Shown here: piece by piece, positions 36,048 through 49,624 of the stretch
Numbering within the stretch: position 1 is the stretch's first letter
How the letters are laid out: each line of letters begins with the position of its first letter
Assembly: GCA_026261815.1 (NCBI GenBank)
Contig: JAMPIT010000511.1
Location: 2,527,001 to 2,591,000, forward strand
Reading direction: 5' to 3'
DNA from: Monarcha castaneiventris obscurior
Taxonomy: Eukaryota > Chordata > Aves > Passeriformes > Monarchidae
Length of the DNA: 64,000 nt
Notes under the pieces: model-generated
Seen by the model: the letters and a program-made list of their open reading frames with translations, nothing else
Databases searched by the model: none
Told to the model about the DNA's origin: nothing
Position numbers and translations under genes: made by a program

Positions 36048-39000
36048 CTGAGGGAAACAGGGAAATAGAAGTATTTGAGAAATGAAGCATGTGGTTGATA
36101 GGAGAGAACAGGCAGCACCTGGCAGGCTGACAGACTCCAGAGACATGGAGCTTGATAAGGCTGGAAATAGGAATGTTTGAAGTGCCTGCTAGGAACAGAT
36201 GAATGGTGCTGGGCTCAGAATAGAAGGTTTACTTCAGTCTAAGGAGGAAAACTGCAAAAAGAATAAAAGGCTCTAAACCCAGAGTAATCACAAATGAGAG
36301 CATGACAGTTGAAAGCACCAAGTTAACACAAACTGGGAAGAGGCAGGGCCACGCTGCTGGCTGAGGCAAGGACACCTCTAGAGGCAAACTAGCCCATGGA
36401 AGTGAAAGTTCCATGTAACTGCAGCCACATCCCTGTCTGTGCAGCCAGCTGCTACTGCTTTAAAGGACAGGGAAGAAATAAAAAAGCTTACCATAAAAAA
36501 ACCCACCCCATAAACTTTTATCTAAACTTTCAGAGGAAACCAAAAAAGAGTTGATACTCCAAGACACAGGAATGTGACCCTATTTGCACAGCTCTGCTCA
36601 GGTTCAATCCTGTCCTCTCTGCTTGTGCAGTTCCTGCAGTTGCCGTGATCAGTCACCAGCATGGATCACCCAGCCAGGAGTTCTGTTGCAGCTAAAATAA
36701 ATCAGATGTCCTTCCAAATATTTAGAGACAGAAGAGATTACACTATGGCACTAAATGACTCAAAATAGCCCTAATTATGAATTACCTGGGCTATTTTCAG
36801 GCATGCATCCAGGTAAAGGTTAGAGAGTCACTTAGAAGATGATTCAGAACATAGTTTGACCACACAAATCTTTCAGTGACACCCCCCCGATCTGATCTCT
36901 TATACCAATGAGCGAAATTTGCATTAACCGTGCATTCGATAAGTTATCAACAAAGTTCCCAGCTAAAATGAGTAATGAAAATGAGCCGGAAATGAAAAGG
37001 AACTATGTTAGTACAAACTTCATAATCTTTTTACCCACTGATTAAAAATAGAGACATTCAGGTACATAAACACAACTGATCAAGCGTTGCTGCTGCTGTT
37101 ATATCCATTTTAAGGAAATTCCAGAGGACTGACTTGCAATGCTTTCATTTCCAGTTGCTCTCCAAAATTACATATATGGTTACCAAAGGCTCCAGCTTCT
37201 GCCACGGCACTTCCAGGAAGAACATAATGCCCGGCACAGGAGCAGCTGCTGGGAGAGTGGGTGGTGGTTCATCACCAGAGCTGGGACTTTCTAGAAATGG
37301 GAAGTTGGCTTTTATTTTAAAAAAATCACGTTACGTGTTCCTGTTCTTCCCTTTCACAATACTAAAGATGTTAGATCAATTCAACTGAAATATCTGAATA
37401 TATTCCACATCAGAAAGCATGCAGAAAAAATAATAAAATTAATGCTTCCTGTTCTATTAGGAAACAATAGATGTTTTAATCCCTGTTGCCTCAGGGATGA
37501 AAATCAAAAGACACTGCCACTGAGAACCAAAATTTGTTCTTGTGCTTGGTCATTTTTCAGGGAAAGGATGTGTGAAAGGATAATTTTAAAGTATTTCCTT
37601 TTAATTTACTGAGTATATCTGTTGAACCAGCAACACTTCCTACTCTGTTGGCCAAAAAATCCAACGCTGAGCACTGGAAAGCAAAACACGGAAGAGGAGC
37701 AGAAGAAAGCAATGGTAACAGGAACAACTGCAAGATACAGAAGATGAGGCACTAACTCTCAGGAAATCCCAAGAAGACCCCAAAACAGATTTCACAAATA
37801 TCACCTTGATCTGTTTAAGAGTTTTTGTTTTTCCACTTTGATCCACAGCACTTCCCAGCCAAACATCACTCTGTGTGCAACGTGTGCCAAATGTTCACAT
37901 CTTGGAAGGATTCTTTATCCTTGCCAACATTTTAAAGTTGATTCATCCTAACACATGAAGTAACTCCTACTAGGATAGAAACAGAGTTGCTACTCTCCAT
38001 CAGCACTCAAAAGGTTAAAGAAACTGCACACTGGAGTCATGTCAGCTCCCGTGAGTTAACTGCAGTTGTAAACTTACTGCAATACACATTTAGTTTTAAG
38101 TACTACTGACTCAGTTAAAATATGTTCAGCAAAATACCCTGCTCTGAAAGCATCTGTTCTTATATATAAAAAGGATTTTATATTTTTTAAATAAAGAGGC
38201 GCCTGTAAGTGAAGCAAAGGCAAACTGAGAACAGCAATGGCTGCTGACCTCCCATTCCCATTTTTCCCCTGGCCACAGAGCTGTGCTCAGGGCACACAGC
38301 TCCTGGAAATACTGTGTCTGGCCCTGAGCAGAGACTGCAAGCAGAAGCATTTGCACAGTGCTATGGGGACTTGTCCTTAACAATCTGCCCTGCCAGAGTC
38401 GCATTTCCTTCCTACAGCTACAGAACCCCCCAACACCAGTTCTACCAGCATCTGGGAAGGGACAAGGTTGATCCTGCTGCCTGATCCAGATCTCCTCTCC
38501 CAGCAGACAAGCGTGACTACACACATCTGGAGGGCATGTCCTGCTGGAAGCATTGCCAGAGATTTTCTACTTTTGTTTTTCCATTTGTTTCTTCTGCAGG
38601 CCCAGTTCTAAGCTGTCCAGCAGATCTTCCCAAGGAGTGGAGTCTCCCATCCAAAAACATCCAGTGTTTCTGGATGTGATCTGCGTGCTGAGTTTAAAAG
38701 TTCTGGTAAGGCATCACACCCTGGGAAACAGACACCTGACAGCTTGTTCATCTGTCATAAAACCACACTGTAGAGAGCAAACTTTGCCTTCTCCATTCCC
38801 TAATTCTCAGGGCAATCCAGCACACCACTGATGGAAACAATAGAGGAGCAAATGCTCCCACTACAGCGCCACGATGGACTTTACCCGGAAGGCAAACTAT
38901 TGTCAGGAAACAGTGGCAGGAAAGTTAATGTTTTACCTCCTGACAGAACTCAAAAGAGAAGCTCAACTCTGCTCCGAAGCAATGAAAAAAGGTCACCATT

Positions 39001-42000
39001 GAGAGTCTCTCACTGCTATGCACTTCCATGAGCTTCCACAGCCTTGGAATTTAAATGTTCACAATAGTTAAGGAAAACTTTTAAGGCCACTGCTGCAATC
39101 ACTGCAATGCTCAAGCAAAGAACAAAAGCTGGAGGAGGGCACATGGCAGAATACGGGATTTAACACTTAGATCAGTGTGACATTTAACAATCTGGTCAAT
39201 TAAGGTATCTGGGGGGAAGCAGTGCTCTTCTCCCAAAAACAACCAGGGTGTAAATCCAAAGATTAATAAATATAGCATTAAAAAAACAGAAAGAGGTACT
39301 ACTTCTTCCAGGACATCCAAGATTGTTTCACTAAATTGTTCTACTTTACCATCTACTTGAGAAGACAAGCCCAAACATTCTAAGACACAAGGCTGAGGGT
39401 TTTTTTCTAAACCAGCTCCATATTTTTTGCACAGCAACATTATCAAAGAAAGCAGAATTCTACCATCAGTTTAACTTGCAGCAAGCCCAGCAGGGAAGGG
39501 ATATAAGAAGGTCTATTCCAAATCCCAAGACAGGCAGTTTTACCTCTTGTGAAGATTTTATTTGCTGTGCCTACCTGCTTGAGCAGGCTCACACCTTGCA
39601 CCCTTCTGTCAGATTTCACCGTCTCAGTTTTGTCAGTTATGAAATCAGGAAGAAAACCTGAAATGAGAAGAAAATACACCTTCGTACATGCATTGCTGCA
39701 CTGCCACCAGAGATTAAGTGGCTGCCCCAAGCTCCTGCTGCACCCAAAATATTCATCAGATGCCCAGTGTTTCAGAGAGCACATACACTGCAGTTGACCA
39801 GGAATTTTTTCATGGACTTTTAGGGAAAATGTAGGGTTTTAAATAATCGTTCATGCTTTCAAAACTCTAAGTCTTCTTCCTTCCTTGCTCCACCCTCCCC
39901 TGCCCCATCCCACCTCCTGTGACACACATCTGTCAGTGCACCTGTACAGCCGTGCTGGAGTCATTTCTCTCAGCCCATTTGAATGGTCTTACTGGGCTCA
40001 GGACTAAGGATTTTCCCATACTGTTAAAGGAATCCACAAGCCAACAGAAACAATTGTTTTCCTGACAAATCATCCATCAGCATATCGCCATCATCCAAGG
40101 GAGCCACCAGTCCACTGGGAGCTTTTCTGACAGGTCTACAGTTACATTTCAGAATCCTTCCATGCACTGCTGGAGGGGTGGAGGTTTTAGAAGAGAAAAC
40201 AACAGTAAACATAACCTCAGAAATTACTCCATGTTACTAAACCTCTGATCTAACAGCAAGAATTGTCACTTACTCTCCGTTCAGCCATAAAATAGACTTG
40301 TTTAAAGCTATTAATTTCTTGTCCTTACTTCACTGAAAAAGCACAATTTTCAAGCAGCTTTTAAACCTTTCTCTGAACTGGTGATTAAGTACTGTTCTCA
40401 CCTAAGAGGGAAGGTGGTGTTGCAAAGTGTAGTTAGTGATTTTTAAATCCTGCTTACTAATCTTGGGAAAAAGCCACAAAGAACAGCATGCCACAGACCT
40501 TTTATTATTATTTTTACTGTTGCCTTGCCCATCTGCCTAAATGACCACAAAAAGAAATCTCAACTTGTATCTTACAAACACCTTTGACTTCCAGCCTTTC
40601 ACAGTGGCAGAAAGAGTTTGCCATACCCATTATTTCTTGCTTTGTAACAGAACACTTGGGCTTTGGGGTTTTTTTGCTTATTTCCCAAACACCACTGTTA
40701 CCACCAAGTTTCAGTACAGTCTCACACACAGAGGTGGCATCCAGAGCAAAACCTGGATTCTCCTTTGGAGAAGAATACTGTTCTTGTGTTGAGAGCACTA
40801 CTACAGAAAAAGGAACCAAGTCAACACACAACAGGTAGGAGTAGCAAACCTTTCTTCCAGATAGGGAAAGGAAACTGGGGAAACATGCTCAACGTTCTCT
40901 GCTGAAGCAGAAATCATAGTCCAGGAGTTTCTTATTCCAGAACACTGTAAATAACATTTCCATGTGCCAAGCCATGGGTCAAATGAAGAATATTGCTGGT
41001 TGTCAAAAAGCCTTTTTCCAGGAATTTGCTCCCTGTTTCCAACTGGCCTGTATTACTTTATGACTCTTTCCATCTTCCACTCCTTTGTTTGAGGTCTTTC
41101 AGGCAGCACATGTCGGGATTTCAGCCCTTCCCCAGCTGTTGCACAACAGCCCTGCCCAGAGCAGCCAGCTGGCATAAGTTCCAGCTGAGCCCACTCCATC
41201 CCAAGGTGCCAGTGAGGATCCTGCACATGGAGCACCACAGTTGTTGGCCAGCTTGGAGAGGGAAACATGGCACACACCTCCCTGCCAAGGCAGCTGTTTA
41301 TGTTCACAGCTGAGCACAAACCCCAAAACACCTGGAAACAAGTGACATGGCTTGTGTACATACCTCAGACACGAGCACAGTATGGTGAAATTCCTTACAC
41401 TGGTTTCCATTTATCACACGGTGTTTGCAAACACTCAGCTTGTAAAAACATTTGTAGAAAGCTCTATAGAAGTGTGGTAGGTAAACAAAAATTTGCTTTT
41501 TTCTGGCCAGCATTTGAATGAAGCTGTTGTGGTTTATTTTGCTGTGAGGCCCAAAGTAAATGAGGTGGCACCTCATTAGAGCACATTTCTGCCCGAGCCT
41601 CTTGGCATCCATTTGGTGTCACCAGCACAGACATTCAGCTCAGGAGGAACAGCTGAACTGCTCCTTCATTTGCTCAACACCCTCCATTATCAGGGAAGAA
41701 AAAAAATTAATTCTCCTTCTGCCAGCTCTACAATTCCTAATCCCAAGCCCCAAAACCCAAACAAGATTAGTTCATTCTGAAAAAAAAGGAATAATCCCAC
41801 AAAACACCTTACAAAGTGCACTCTGTACAATGAGGCAACAACAATCACTGCAAAAAAAAGCTCACAAAGAGTTGCAGCTCTCTCCATGTCCCTGAAGTGC
41901 AGCAGCAAGTGCAGAGAGAAGACTCATCTTTGTTAGCTCAGAGCCCAGCTCTTAACACCTCACGTTCTACTGGATTCTTCCTCTTCAAGCTAATTTTTGG

Positions 42001-45000
42001 TGCAAGACCAAACCTCGAGTAAGCTCTTGATATCAACGGAACACTTGAGGGGAAGGGAAGAGCCACCTGCACAGCTCCTACAGCCAGCCAGGGAAGAGCA
42101 AATTAAAATGTTATTTCTAATCAAATTTCATTGGGGGAACAAAAAGCAGAACGACTTCTATTCCCAGATCTAGTGTATGTTTTCAGAAGAGTTATGACAC
42201 ACATTAACTAAAGCTACAACTACACCTACCGACCTCCTCACCAAAAAATGTCCAGACAATACTGCTAAAAGAAATGACCAAAAACCCAATCACAAAAAAG
42301 TGTTCTACTCTAACATGTGCCAAACACGCTTGGCGGAGAACATCCAGAATTATTTTGCCACAGCAAGAGAAACAAACTTTTCAGCAGCAGTTTCAATTTC
42401 TCTCTAGTCTATGTGCTTTCAAAACTAAGATTTTCCTTCAAGTACATTTGGGTTTTCACACCATTACTAATCCCTAAAGAAGTTTAACCCTGAGCTCCAG
42501 CCCTGGATTCAGATAATTAGAAGCTCGTTCTATAAAATGGTTGGAAGAGTATTTACAGGTTCTGGAAAGGACTGATTCTGCAGACTAGTAGTGCTGAACA
42601 ATCCCTTTCCAAATAATTTGACCAGCTACAAACCCCCATCAGTCACTTTTCTGAAACTGGCTATTTGAGAGAAACTATTTTATAAATATTTGAGCTTAAA
42701 AAGTCATATGTTGTTATTCAGACAGTTTAGTGACAGGGAGCTCAAGAAACAATCCAAGAAAAAGCTGATTAGAAATCTGGGTGGTTTTGTTACAGAAGTT
42801 GGGTGGCTGGAATTTCTGTTAAACACAGAAGAAAACATCCATAATTTTTTAAAAAAGGGAAAAACCTATTTCATTAGCTTTTTCCTTCCAAATTTACACA
42901 GCCTGGGAAAAGCAGAAAGATCAGGTCTGATGGCTTTCTCAGAGCACAGCCCTACTGTTCTAAGCAGCTTTGGATGCGAACTGAAGATCTGACAACACTG
43001 CTGGGGGGCTGGGAATCTGTGCCTGGAGTTTTGGAACCCCCACAAGAAGCAAAAAGTGGTCCAACTTACTTTTCTTAAGAGAATTATTCACAAATCAGTT
43101 AACTCAAACAATTCAAACTTGTGTGTAAGTGAAGTTCTCAGCAAAAGGAGGATGAACTGCACTCTCAAAGACATTTCCATCCTCTCAGGTGTCTGCCAGC
43201 TGGAGCCCAGCAGGCTGCACACACACTTAAAAAATGTGGAAGTTCTGCTTCCAAATAAACAGCAAGTAACAGAAAAACTGTTTGATTGGGGGGGGTCTTT
43301 GGAATTTCTTCTGCAACACACAGTACACTTACAGTCAAAACAGACTCTCCTGAGGGATTTCAATTCTCCACACGTTTAACCTATGAAAATACCAACTCCA
43401 GCAAATTTCAATTATAAGCTGAAAAAAGCTAAACTACTCACATATTCTCAAGCAAGCACTTCATTTATCTCTACCCTAACTGGAATCCCGCTACCTCAGG
43501 GGGAAAACAAGGAAAAGGATTTCCAGGACCTGGTATAACATTTCAAGTTCTTTAATAATTTTTTTTTTTAAATTGTGGCATTATTGTAAGCACAAGGCAC
43601 CAGACCAGGCCATCTCTACACTCTGCCAGGCTTTGAAACAGAGGGAAATGCCTGTCCACAGGAATCCTGTACATATGGAATAAGCTTATTTGAACAATTT
43701 TCTGTGTTGTATTCACGTACCTTGTACAAGTGTCCCATCAAATCTGGCTCTAAACACTGCTCTTTTAGAAGCAATTGACCTAAGTAAAAAAAGGAAAATC
43801 GAATTGAAACCAAACCAGACACTGGCAAATCCTCCTCTTTTAGCAGCACAGGAAAGGATTCTCATTGTAGCCATTCATCCCAGCACCGACTCCCAGTTAA
43901 AAAAGGCCACCAAAATAACATCATCTAATCAGACAGTGCATACACAGGTCTTAACTTGGGAAACCAACCTCACCCACAGCCCCACAGGAGCAATTACTGT
44001 AATTATTTCAGGTGTAAATTACAACATACACAATGCCACCTGGTATCACATGTCCAGCCCCCTGTTAAAGCACAGGTTAGTTAACATCATCAATGCTGAG
44101 CCTCAGTCCCTGGAGCACAGAATTCCAGCCTGACACCCCACACTCCCCCATCACCTTTAGTGCTCCCAGAGCAGACACTCCTGGGGGGCTCCTTGCCCTG
44201 CTTTCCTCTGCTGCTTTCACTCAGCCACAGGCAGGAGTGACCCAAGGCAGCAGCGGAAGCAGTGGCCGGCCGAGCCAGCTCCACACCCTGTGGTCCCAGC
44301 GGAGGCTCTCTGGGGTTTGCACACCCACCTCACCCTGTAAATCACGGCAGGCTAAAAATGGCCGGGTGACGAATGTGGAGGTGAAATTGTGAGCAGGGCA
44401 CTTGCTCTGGGATCACTGCAGCCACGAGCAGGGCTGTGCACAGGCCTCACTCTCGGATACCGGAGAGGTACGAGCTGTGTTCATGTGTGACAGGAGCTAG
44501 GACACGAACAGAAAGCCCCTCCTTGGGTGGGAAACAACCCCCAGTGCAGCCGGCTGCCATCTCTGTGTGCCATTAGCTTCACTTTTTTTTTAAGGCCCGG
44601 CAGCTTCCGGTTACCATGGAGTGAGGCAGCGCAAACACCATTCCCAGCTGGCACGAAATGTGATCCCGTGATTTCACTATTCATAGCTCTGACATGATAA
44701 AGCTAAATTAAGCAGGAACTCTTAACTTCTCCAAGCTCCCAGCAGTGACTCCCCCCACGCTCAGGCTCTGCTAACACAGTTTCTCTGTGAGGAGGGGAAG
44801 GATGTTTCCTTTACGGTAGGAGACTCCAGACCTACACACCCAGCCTGTCATCCGGAAACAAAATGGCACCGGCTCCTTCCCAGGCACCAGTTCGGCCTGG
44901 CACCAGTGGGAACAAAGACCTGAGGAGCTGCTAGGGCCAAATTTAACAACTTCCTCATCTTAGGACCCACTGCAGAACCCCACAGCGCAGTTTAAGCCTT

Positions 45001-46287
45001 CTTCCCAGGCCCATCCAGCATAGGCACCACCGTGTCCAGGAAAAGGGGCAGCTCAAGGGGCACTGCCACAGCCCCACTGCCACCGGCAGCTGTCACACAG
45101 CTTGGCACCATCACCTGGCAAAAGCTCCCAGGGAGCCAGAACAGCTTCCGCAACCACCACCACCACCATTCCTGTCTCTTCCAATGCCTGTGGCCTGAAC
45201 TGTGTGGCTAAATATCCTGAAATTCCTGCGTCAACTAAGAACTCCCTGTACCGCCATAATTCTGAGGAAACCACACGACAAACCCCACATTCCTGCCCTG
45301 CCACGTGCAACCATCAAACACAGCTCAGGATACTGTAAACTTTTCCAGAAATGGAGAAAAAGTTCAAGGGCTCTGTGGCTGCTCAAACAATTAACGAGTT
45401 GCAACACGACAAACTGTCACGTCACGAAGACAAAGCCAAGTCAGCTCAAAAATACTCAAACTTCTGGCAAAACCACTCTATTCCTTCAGGGATACAACTA
45501 CGCAACACCACGGCCTTACAACAAAAAGCATCTTCAGGCTTATCCAGTCTGGCTCAGCCCTCCCTAGGCCTCCCAAAGCAACATTTCTTTGACAGCAGAG
45601 AAAGTGGGAGCAGGTAAACCACATTTAGATCAGCTCACGTGCGTGGATTGTCACTTACACTACATCCTGGTGTTTTATAACTGTAACATTTTTGTTTTCT
45701 AATAGCAACACCCATGTCAGGGTTCACCAGCCTTCCTGCAGCCTCAATCAATCTCACTGTGAGCCCACATGCCTGGCCTGACCCAAATTACTGTTTTCTT
45801 TAATACTTTATATACTCCCTGACTTAAATGAGCTAAAGAGAGCAGCAGACAGCTAAGTTATATTATCATAACCCCAACAGCAAAATACCCATTTTATTTA
45901 CAATACACATAAAGCCTTACTTCCATGAAAAAGAACTAGAAGTGAAGGTCAGGGCACATGGCTGCTCCAAAACCACAGTGTCCAGGGAAGCCTCTTCCCA
46001 GACAGCATTTGCTGAAGAACTGACAGCAGAACTATGTTTTTCAGAACTCATCGAGAGGCAGAAAATTAGGAAGGATGGAAAACAGCAGGAAGTCACCAGG
46101 GTATAACTCAGCAGAAACACAGGCAGGACTCCTGCAGACAAAGAACACGGGCAGGGATCCATTGCCACTTACACCTGCTGCTGCCAACACACTCTGGGCG
46201 GACACACGGCTGCAGCCAGAGCTGCCACTGCTCCCAGGTTTTACAGCACCTTGGAAAGGCATCTCCTTCCCAGCACCAAGCCATTTC

Positions 46288-46505
46288 TTTATAGATTCAT
46301 TTAGGCTGGAAAAGACCTCCAAGATCATCGAGTCCAGCCTGTGACCAACCCCCACCTTGCCATCCAGCCCAGAGCACCGACTGCCACGGCCAGGTGTTCC
46401 TTGGACACTTCCAGGGACGGGCGGGCACTCAAACCTCCCTGGGCAGCCCCCCTTCCAATGCCTGACCACCCTCTGCAATAACCTGACAGGGAAAAGGTTT
46501 CCTCT
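46288..46505 (-). mobile_element. CR1 LINE fragment, antisense
   Basis: The + strand reads 'AGGCTGGAAAAGACCTCCAA', 'GATCATCGAGTCCAGCC', 'CCAGAGCACCGACTGCCACG', 'GGACACTTCCAGGGACGGGC' and 'CCTCCCTGGGCAGCCC', which is the reverse complement of a CR1 3' region. It lies in THRAP3 intron 1. Diverged and non-coding. Confidence 0.88.
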
Positions 46506-47705
46506 TTGGATCTCTGAACAAAAAGCATGTGAAAATGAGATAAGGGGCAGCAAGGCCTCAGCTGCCCTGTGCCTGCCTCATCCCAGGGACAGGACCCCCA
46601 GCTGGAAGGGAAGGGTTCAGACCTCAGAACTCTCCAACCCCCTGTGACCAGACTGTAGCATTTCCAAATCACTTCATGAGGAACAGACACCAAGGCCCAT
46701 CCACTGGAGCACTGCCCCAGGAGCAGCATTCCCAACCTTCAGCTTCCTAAGGACGTTGGAGGGAACTGTTCAAACTATGTTCTTCCTTGCCCTCCCTGTT
46801 CCTGCTGAAGTCGGGACAATAAATCCCAGAAGGAAGGATGCAAATCAAAAATATGCAGCAGCACCCAAAGAAATGCTAGACAAAAATCACAAGGCCTTAG
46901 ACCCTCCAGAAGATCCTATGACACAAAAATGTACAGTTACAAAAGTTCTCCACAGTAACTGTCTTGTTTTGTCCTCTCATCTGCTGTGAGATTGTGCAAC
47001 TCATAAGAAAGGTCACAAAGCCAGCCATTTCCTCGTTCCATGCTGGGCACCTGTGAAGTTCCAGAGCAGGGCACAGAGGAACCATGGAAGACCCCAGGAG
47101 AAAGCACTGCTGTGTCCTAGCACTTGCCTTCCAGTGCCTACAGCTGACTCCCTTTGAGGGAACCTGAGAGGCAAAGCTTTGAAACACCTTTTGATTTAGT
47201 GGAGCCAAGGTTATGACACCCAATCCCTGGGAGCAGCTCTCCTAGCCCAGCACCCACCAACGGCACAGTAAAGCCCACCCAAAACGTCACACACTGTCAG
47301 CACTGACAAAGCATCTGCCTTCACTCCCCACAAGAGGGAATTCTCAGGAGTCCTTCCAGAGAGTAACTAGATGATTCAATTGCGCTCTCAGGAAAAGCAG
47401 CCTGAAAACGTCCATTTGCTGATGTGACCCTGCAACCTCTGCACTGCCGCAGCAATAAAGGCTCTTCTCTTCCACCACCAGCTACAGGAAAACCCAGAAC
47501 ATCTTCCAAGTGGTTTTAAATTGCTTATTTCAAGCAACAAACCTGTTCTTGTGCCACAGCACCAGGCACATCACTGTACGCATAAAAATCAAGGAGTCCC
47601 CCACCTCTGACAGGTCCTGAGAGGATGCTGTTGTATACACACCACACACATGAGTTCACCTGCTCCTCCCAAGGCAGGGCACAGGGAATGGCTTCACACT
47701 GAACG

Positions 47706-47943
47706 TGGGTTTGGGTAGGAGATTAGGGAGAAATTCTTCCCTGTGAGGGCGGGGAGGCCCTGGCACAGGCTGCCCAGAGAAGCTGTGGCTGCCCCATCCC
47801 TGGAAGTGTCCAAGGGCAGGTTGGACGAGGCTTGGAGCAACCTGGGATAGTGGAAGGCATCCCTGCCCATGGCAGGGGGTGGAACAGGATGAGTTTTACG
47901 GTCCCTTCCAACCCAAACCATTCCATGATTCTGTGATTCTATG
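47706..47943 (+). mobile_element. CR1 LINE 3' fragment
   Basis: Sense-orientation CR1 tail: 'GGGAGAAATTCTTCCCTGTG', 'AGGCCCTGGCACAGGCTGCC', 'GGATAGTGGAAGGCATCCCT', 'GGTCCCTTCCAACCCAAACC', ending 'ATGATTCTGTGATTCTATGG'. Better preserved than the copy at 4262 and clearly the same 3' module. It lies in THRAP3 intron 1, near the GC-rich promoter. Confidence 0.95.
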
Positions 47944-48229
47944 GAGCACTGCTTATTCCAGACTTATGTCATGTCACTTTCTACACAAACACACAGAAAC
48001 CCATCCAAGAGGACAGTTACAATCACCTTGGGTAGGCTTTAAAATGCATTTGCAGAAATCTCAAACACGTTCATTTCCGCCAAACAACAAGAACTAGCAG
48101 AAAAAGCCTTTATCGGCGCAAGGAAAATGAAGACTCAGGCTTCACACGTGTGTCTGAGCCACTGCAACGCCCCTTCTGCCACATTGCCTGAAGTTCAGCC
48201 GAACTTCACGTTTAAGCAAGACGCAGAGC

Positions 48230-49210
48230 AGGCAATGTGAGAGCACACATCCTTCCGGCTGCACCGGGAAACGGGCGGTGCCGAGCGCCGGTGCGGGACC
48301 CTACGGGAGCCACACACCCACGGTTGGGACGCGGGGTCACGGCTGCAGCTCCCCCAAGCTGCCGCTCCCGCAGCCCGGCCGCCGCCCGCCTCCCTCGGCG
48401 GCCCCGGCAGCGCCTCCCAAGCCGCAGCAGCACGCGGAGCCCCGGACATCGGGATGGGACCTCCGGGACAGACCGACGCAGGGAGCAGACTCTAGTAGCG
48501 CGGCCCAGAGGCGAGGGCAGAGGACAGGGATCTCCGGGAACGGGACAGAGGAACAGTCTGCGAAGTCCCCAGTGGAACACGAGCAGCCCTGGGAAAGGCC
48601 CGGGCGGGCCCAACCGGCCCCGGGGCCGCGAGGAGGCGCCAAGGCCTGGCCGGGCCCAGGCCCACCACGAGGCGCCGCTGGGGCCGGGCCAGAGCGGTCG
48701 CGGGAGCAGCGAACGAGCCTCGCCCGGGGACATGACGGGCCACGACACCGGGAAAGGGGGGAGTGCAGCGCCGCGGTGAGGCCCAGGAGGGGCGGGAGGG
48801 GGGAGTGGGCAGAGGCGGGGCGAGGCGGCCGCTGATGGCCCGGGGGAAAGGGGGGGAGTAAGGGAAGCTCCCGGTGGCGGCGCGCGGGGCGCAGCAGGGA
48901 CCCCGCGGACTCCCCAGTGCCCCGGCACTCACCGGCACCGCTTCGCCGCGGCCCCTCCGCACCAGGCACCCCCTCCGCCTCCGCCTCACGCACTTCCGGC
49001 CCGCGCGCGCGCTCTGCCCGTCCGCGGGGGCCGCCGGGAGCCGTAGTCCGGCCCACTCTGCGCACTCCCTGCCTGGCGGCTCCGCCGCACTATAGCTCCC
49101 GGCGGTCTTCGCGCACACCGCTCCGTCACTTCCGCCTCCGCCCATGGCGCGGCAGTGCGCGCAGCCCTTCCGGCGGGGAGCGGGACCGCGGGCGGGAAAT
49201 GGCGGAGGGG
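48230..49210 (-). promoter_or_regulatory. THRAP3: THRAP3 CpG-island promoter and non-coding exon 1
   Basis: The sequence changes abruptly from AT-rich intron to a CpG island at about 48.2 kb. A strong - strand donor, GTGCCG|GTGAGTGCC, at 48933/48932 marks the end of exon 1, which should begin near 49,050-49,100. Upstream are three ETS-type sites (CACTTCCGG at 48991, CACTTCCGC at 49127, CCCTTCCGG at 49165) and two ZNF143-like elements in inverted orientation (49031-49049 and 49089-49105). There is no TATA box. The layout is typical of a housekeeping promoter. Confidence 0.75.
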
Positions 49211-49624
49211 GTGGTGACGGGGCGTGTCCACCCAGCCCGGCCCGGCCCGGCGTCCTCCGCCGTGTGGGAGGCCACGGCGAGGCGCGTCCCTCGCCGAAGG
49301 GGCCTTGCGGGGCCTCTCTCGTCCAGCCCTAACGGTGCGAGCCCCGGGCTCCCGGTTTGTCGCACGTGCAACTCCTGAGAGCCCGGGAGGGAAGGGGCAG
49401 CCCTCGGACAGGGCCCTGCTTGCAGGTGGGGCCGCTGGGATGAGGCCCCCCCACGCCCATCGCCGGGACGGAGCTGATGGAATGGGCAGCTCTGGGGGCG
49501 AACCTGCCCCGCTGCTGTGGGGGCCGGGAGAGCGCCTAGCCCTGCGCTGCCCTGCCCAGCCCTGCGGAGCACCGAGGCGCGGGCACGGACCCGCCCAGTC
49601 CCCTCCCCGGACACAGAGAGGCAC
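49211..49624. other. Spacer between the THRAP3 promoter and the MAP7D1 3' end
   Basis: About 400 bases of CpG-rich flank of the THRAP3 island, running up to the MAP7D1 poly(A) site. Open frames on both strands (for example 49224-49967 on +) are compositional. No gene is seen. Confidence 0.6.

Larger units (their letters stand above)
36048..48932 (-). other. THRAP3: THRAP3 intron 1
   Basis: About 12.9 kb, AT-rich, from the donor GTGCCG|GTGAGTGCC (48933/48932) to the acceptor at 36048. It contains two CR1 copies. Open frames inside, the longest being 147 codons at 43690-44133 on the + strand, show no recognisable domain. No RNA gene was recognised. Extra non-coding 5' exons may exist but none can be pinned down from sequence. 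Confidence 0.65.

Noticed and set aside
43690..44133. 147-codon + strand open frame in THRAP3 intron 1
   Set aside because: It is the longest frame in the AT-rich intron but has no family motif, no good initiation context and no splice signals. Length alone is not enough.
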